Shown piece after piece: positions 63,363-64,000 of a stretch of 64,000 nucleotides of DNA; the stretch's first letter is position 1, and each line of letters starts with the position of its first letter. The notes beneath the pieces are model-generated. The model searched no databases, had not been told where the DNA came from, and was given only the letters and a program-made list of their open reading frames with translations. The stretch lies in NCBI GenBank assembly GCA_947650365.1, contig CANTAL010000126.1, forward strand, positions 744,001 through 808,000, in the 5' to 3' direction. The position numbers and the translations under genes are program-made. The DNA is from Chamaelirium japonicum. Lineage: Eukaryota; Streptophyta; Magnoliopsida; Liliales; Melanthiaceae.

Positions 63363-64000
63363 ACGAATGGATACATTCGTGTGAATGAATTAGAATGGAT
63401 CGTACGAATGAGTAAGAATGGATCGTACGAATGAAATAGAATGGATTGCACGAATGAATTAGAATGGATCGTACGAATGAATTAGAATGGATCGTGTGAA
63501 AGAATTAGAATGGATTGTATGAATGAATTAGAATGGATCGTACGAATGAATTAGAATGGATCGTACGAAGGAATTAGAATGGATCGTACGAATGAATTAG
63601 AATGGATCGTACGAATGAATTAGAATAGATCGTACGAATGAATTAGAATGGGTCGTACGAAGGAATTAGAATGGATCGCACGAATGAATTAGAATGGATA
63701 TATTCGTGCAAATGAATTAGAATGGATCGTGTGAATGTATTAGAATGGATCGTATGAGTGAATTAGAATGGTTCGTACGAATGAATTAGAATGGATCGTA
63801 TGAATGAATTAGAATGGATACATTCGTGTGAATGAATTAGAATGGATCGTATGAATGAATTAGAATAGATTTTGTGAATGAATTAGAACTGATCGTACGA
63901 ATGAATTAGAATAGATACATTCGTGCGAATGAATTAGAAAGGATTGTATGAATGAATTAGAATGGATCGTACGAATGAATTAGAATGGATCGTATGAGTG
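63363..64000 (-). repeat. Satellite block 74 (-), runs off the window
   Basis: It starts like blocks 48 and 60 (GTGTGAATG 28-bp unit, GAGTAAG, ATTGCACG). It carries the reversed CAGTTC marker at 63868-63891 and resembles 13.66-14.0 and 19.87-20.2 kb. Confidence 0.93.

Larger units (their letters stand above)
1..64000. repeat. 23-bp satellite array with interspersed 28-bp units, mixed orientation
   Basis: Every line of the window is made of the same short unit or its reverse complement. The consensus unit is 23 bp with 8 G+C (about 35%), and on the '+' orientation has six C but only two G. A representative copy is 216-238: CGTACG at 216-221, ATCCATTC at 222-229, TAATTC at 230-235, ATT at 236-238. 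The 28-bp form (for example 691-718) carries five more bases just after the CGCAC/CGTAC core. Common variants change the core (CGCACG, CATACG, CGTATG, CATACA, CGTCCG, CGGACG, CGTAAG) or the middle (TAGTTC, TATTTC, TTACTC, TAATTCTTTC). No unique sequence, transposon or gene interrupts the array. Both window edges cut inside it. The satellite family name and host are not recognised. Confidence 0.97.

Noticed and set aside
1..64000. CRISPR-like short repeats at regular spacing
   Set aside because: The 23-bp units touch with no unique spacers, and the 28-bp units are separated by more of the same repeat. No cas gene or leader is present.
1..64000. Telomeric or subtelomeric repeat
   Set aside because: The unit has no G-rich telomere motif, the orientation is mixed, and no TTAGGG- or TTTAGGG-like run is seen.

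Overview
The whole 64 kb window is one satellite DNA array. I see no gene, RNA gene, transposon, CRISPR array or stretch of unique sequence. The unit is a 23-bp monomer that reads CGTACGATCC... on one strand (a typical full copy is 216-238). Every few units it is replaced by a 28-bp version with five extra bases (GAATGTATCC in place of GATCC; typical copy 691-718). An uninterrupted, gene-free, AT-rich tandem array of this size points to eukaryotic heterochromatin such as a centromere, pericentromere, chromosome knob or sex/B chromosome. Nothing in the sequence identifies the species. Heavy variation at the two CpGs of CGTACG suggests a genome that methylates CpG, but this is only a weak inference.

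The array is not a simple head-to-tail run. I call a unit '+' when CGTACGATCC...CATT reads on the given strand and '-' when its reverse complement does. By eye the window splits into 74 blocks of alternating orientation, from a single monomer (about 23 bp) to 4.2 kb, with roughly 59% of bases in '+' blocks and 41% in '-' blocks. Six smaller flips of about 12 bp lie inside blocks. Because the '+' monomer has six C and two G, base skew changes sign at each block edge.

The switch points are not random. Most sit on short palindromes already present in or near the monomer (CGTACG, CGATCG, GAATTC, TCCATTATGGA), and they fall into a few recurring types. The main types occur as both a sequence and its exact reverse complement: the GAATTC type 21 times, the TCCATTATGGA type nine times, the CATTCGTACGAATG type seven times. 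So a few ancestral inversion breakpoints seem to have been copied, and later inverted, together with their flanks.

Above the monomer level there are higher-order modules recognised by rare variant monomers (CAGTTC...CACAAAATC; CATATGCACAAAGGTATCC; CATTGGTACG; CTGTTCTTATT). These also occur in both orientations. Three local duplications are clear: a very recent 1,075-bp tandem duplication near 33.5-35.7 kb with three mismatches seen, an older 1.94-kb tandem duplication at 56.5-60.3 kb, and a pair about 3.0 kb apart (21.4-22.5 and 24.4-25.5 kb). Three consecutive related copies of about 2.0-2.1 kb occupy 27.6-33 kb.

Layout: 1-8.6 kb is a long '+' run then mixed blocks with two perfect or near-perfect foldbacks; 8.6-16 kb is many medium blocks; 16-27.7 kb has long '+' runs, the 3.0-kb pair and single-monomer flips; 27.7-36 kb is the 2-kb and 1,075-bp repeats; 36-56 kb is frequent alternation with two 60-bp palindromes; 56-63.4 kb is the longest '+' stretch; the end is a '-' block that leaves the window. 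Block edges were read by eye and are good to a few bases, because palindromic junctions have no single true breakpoint.
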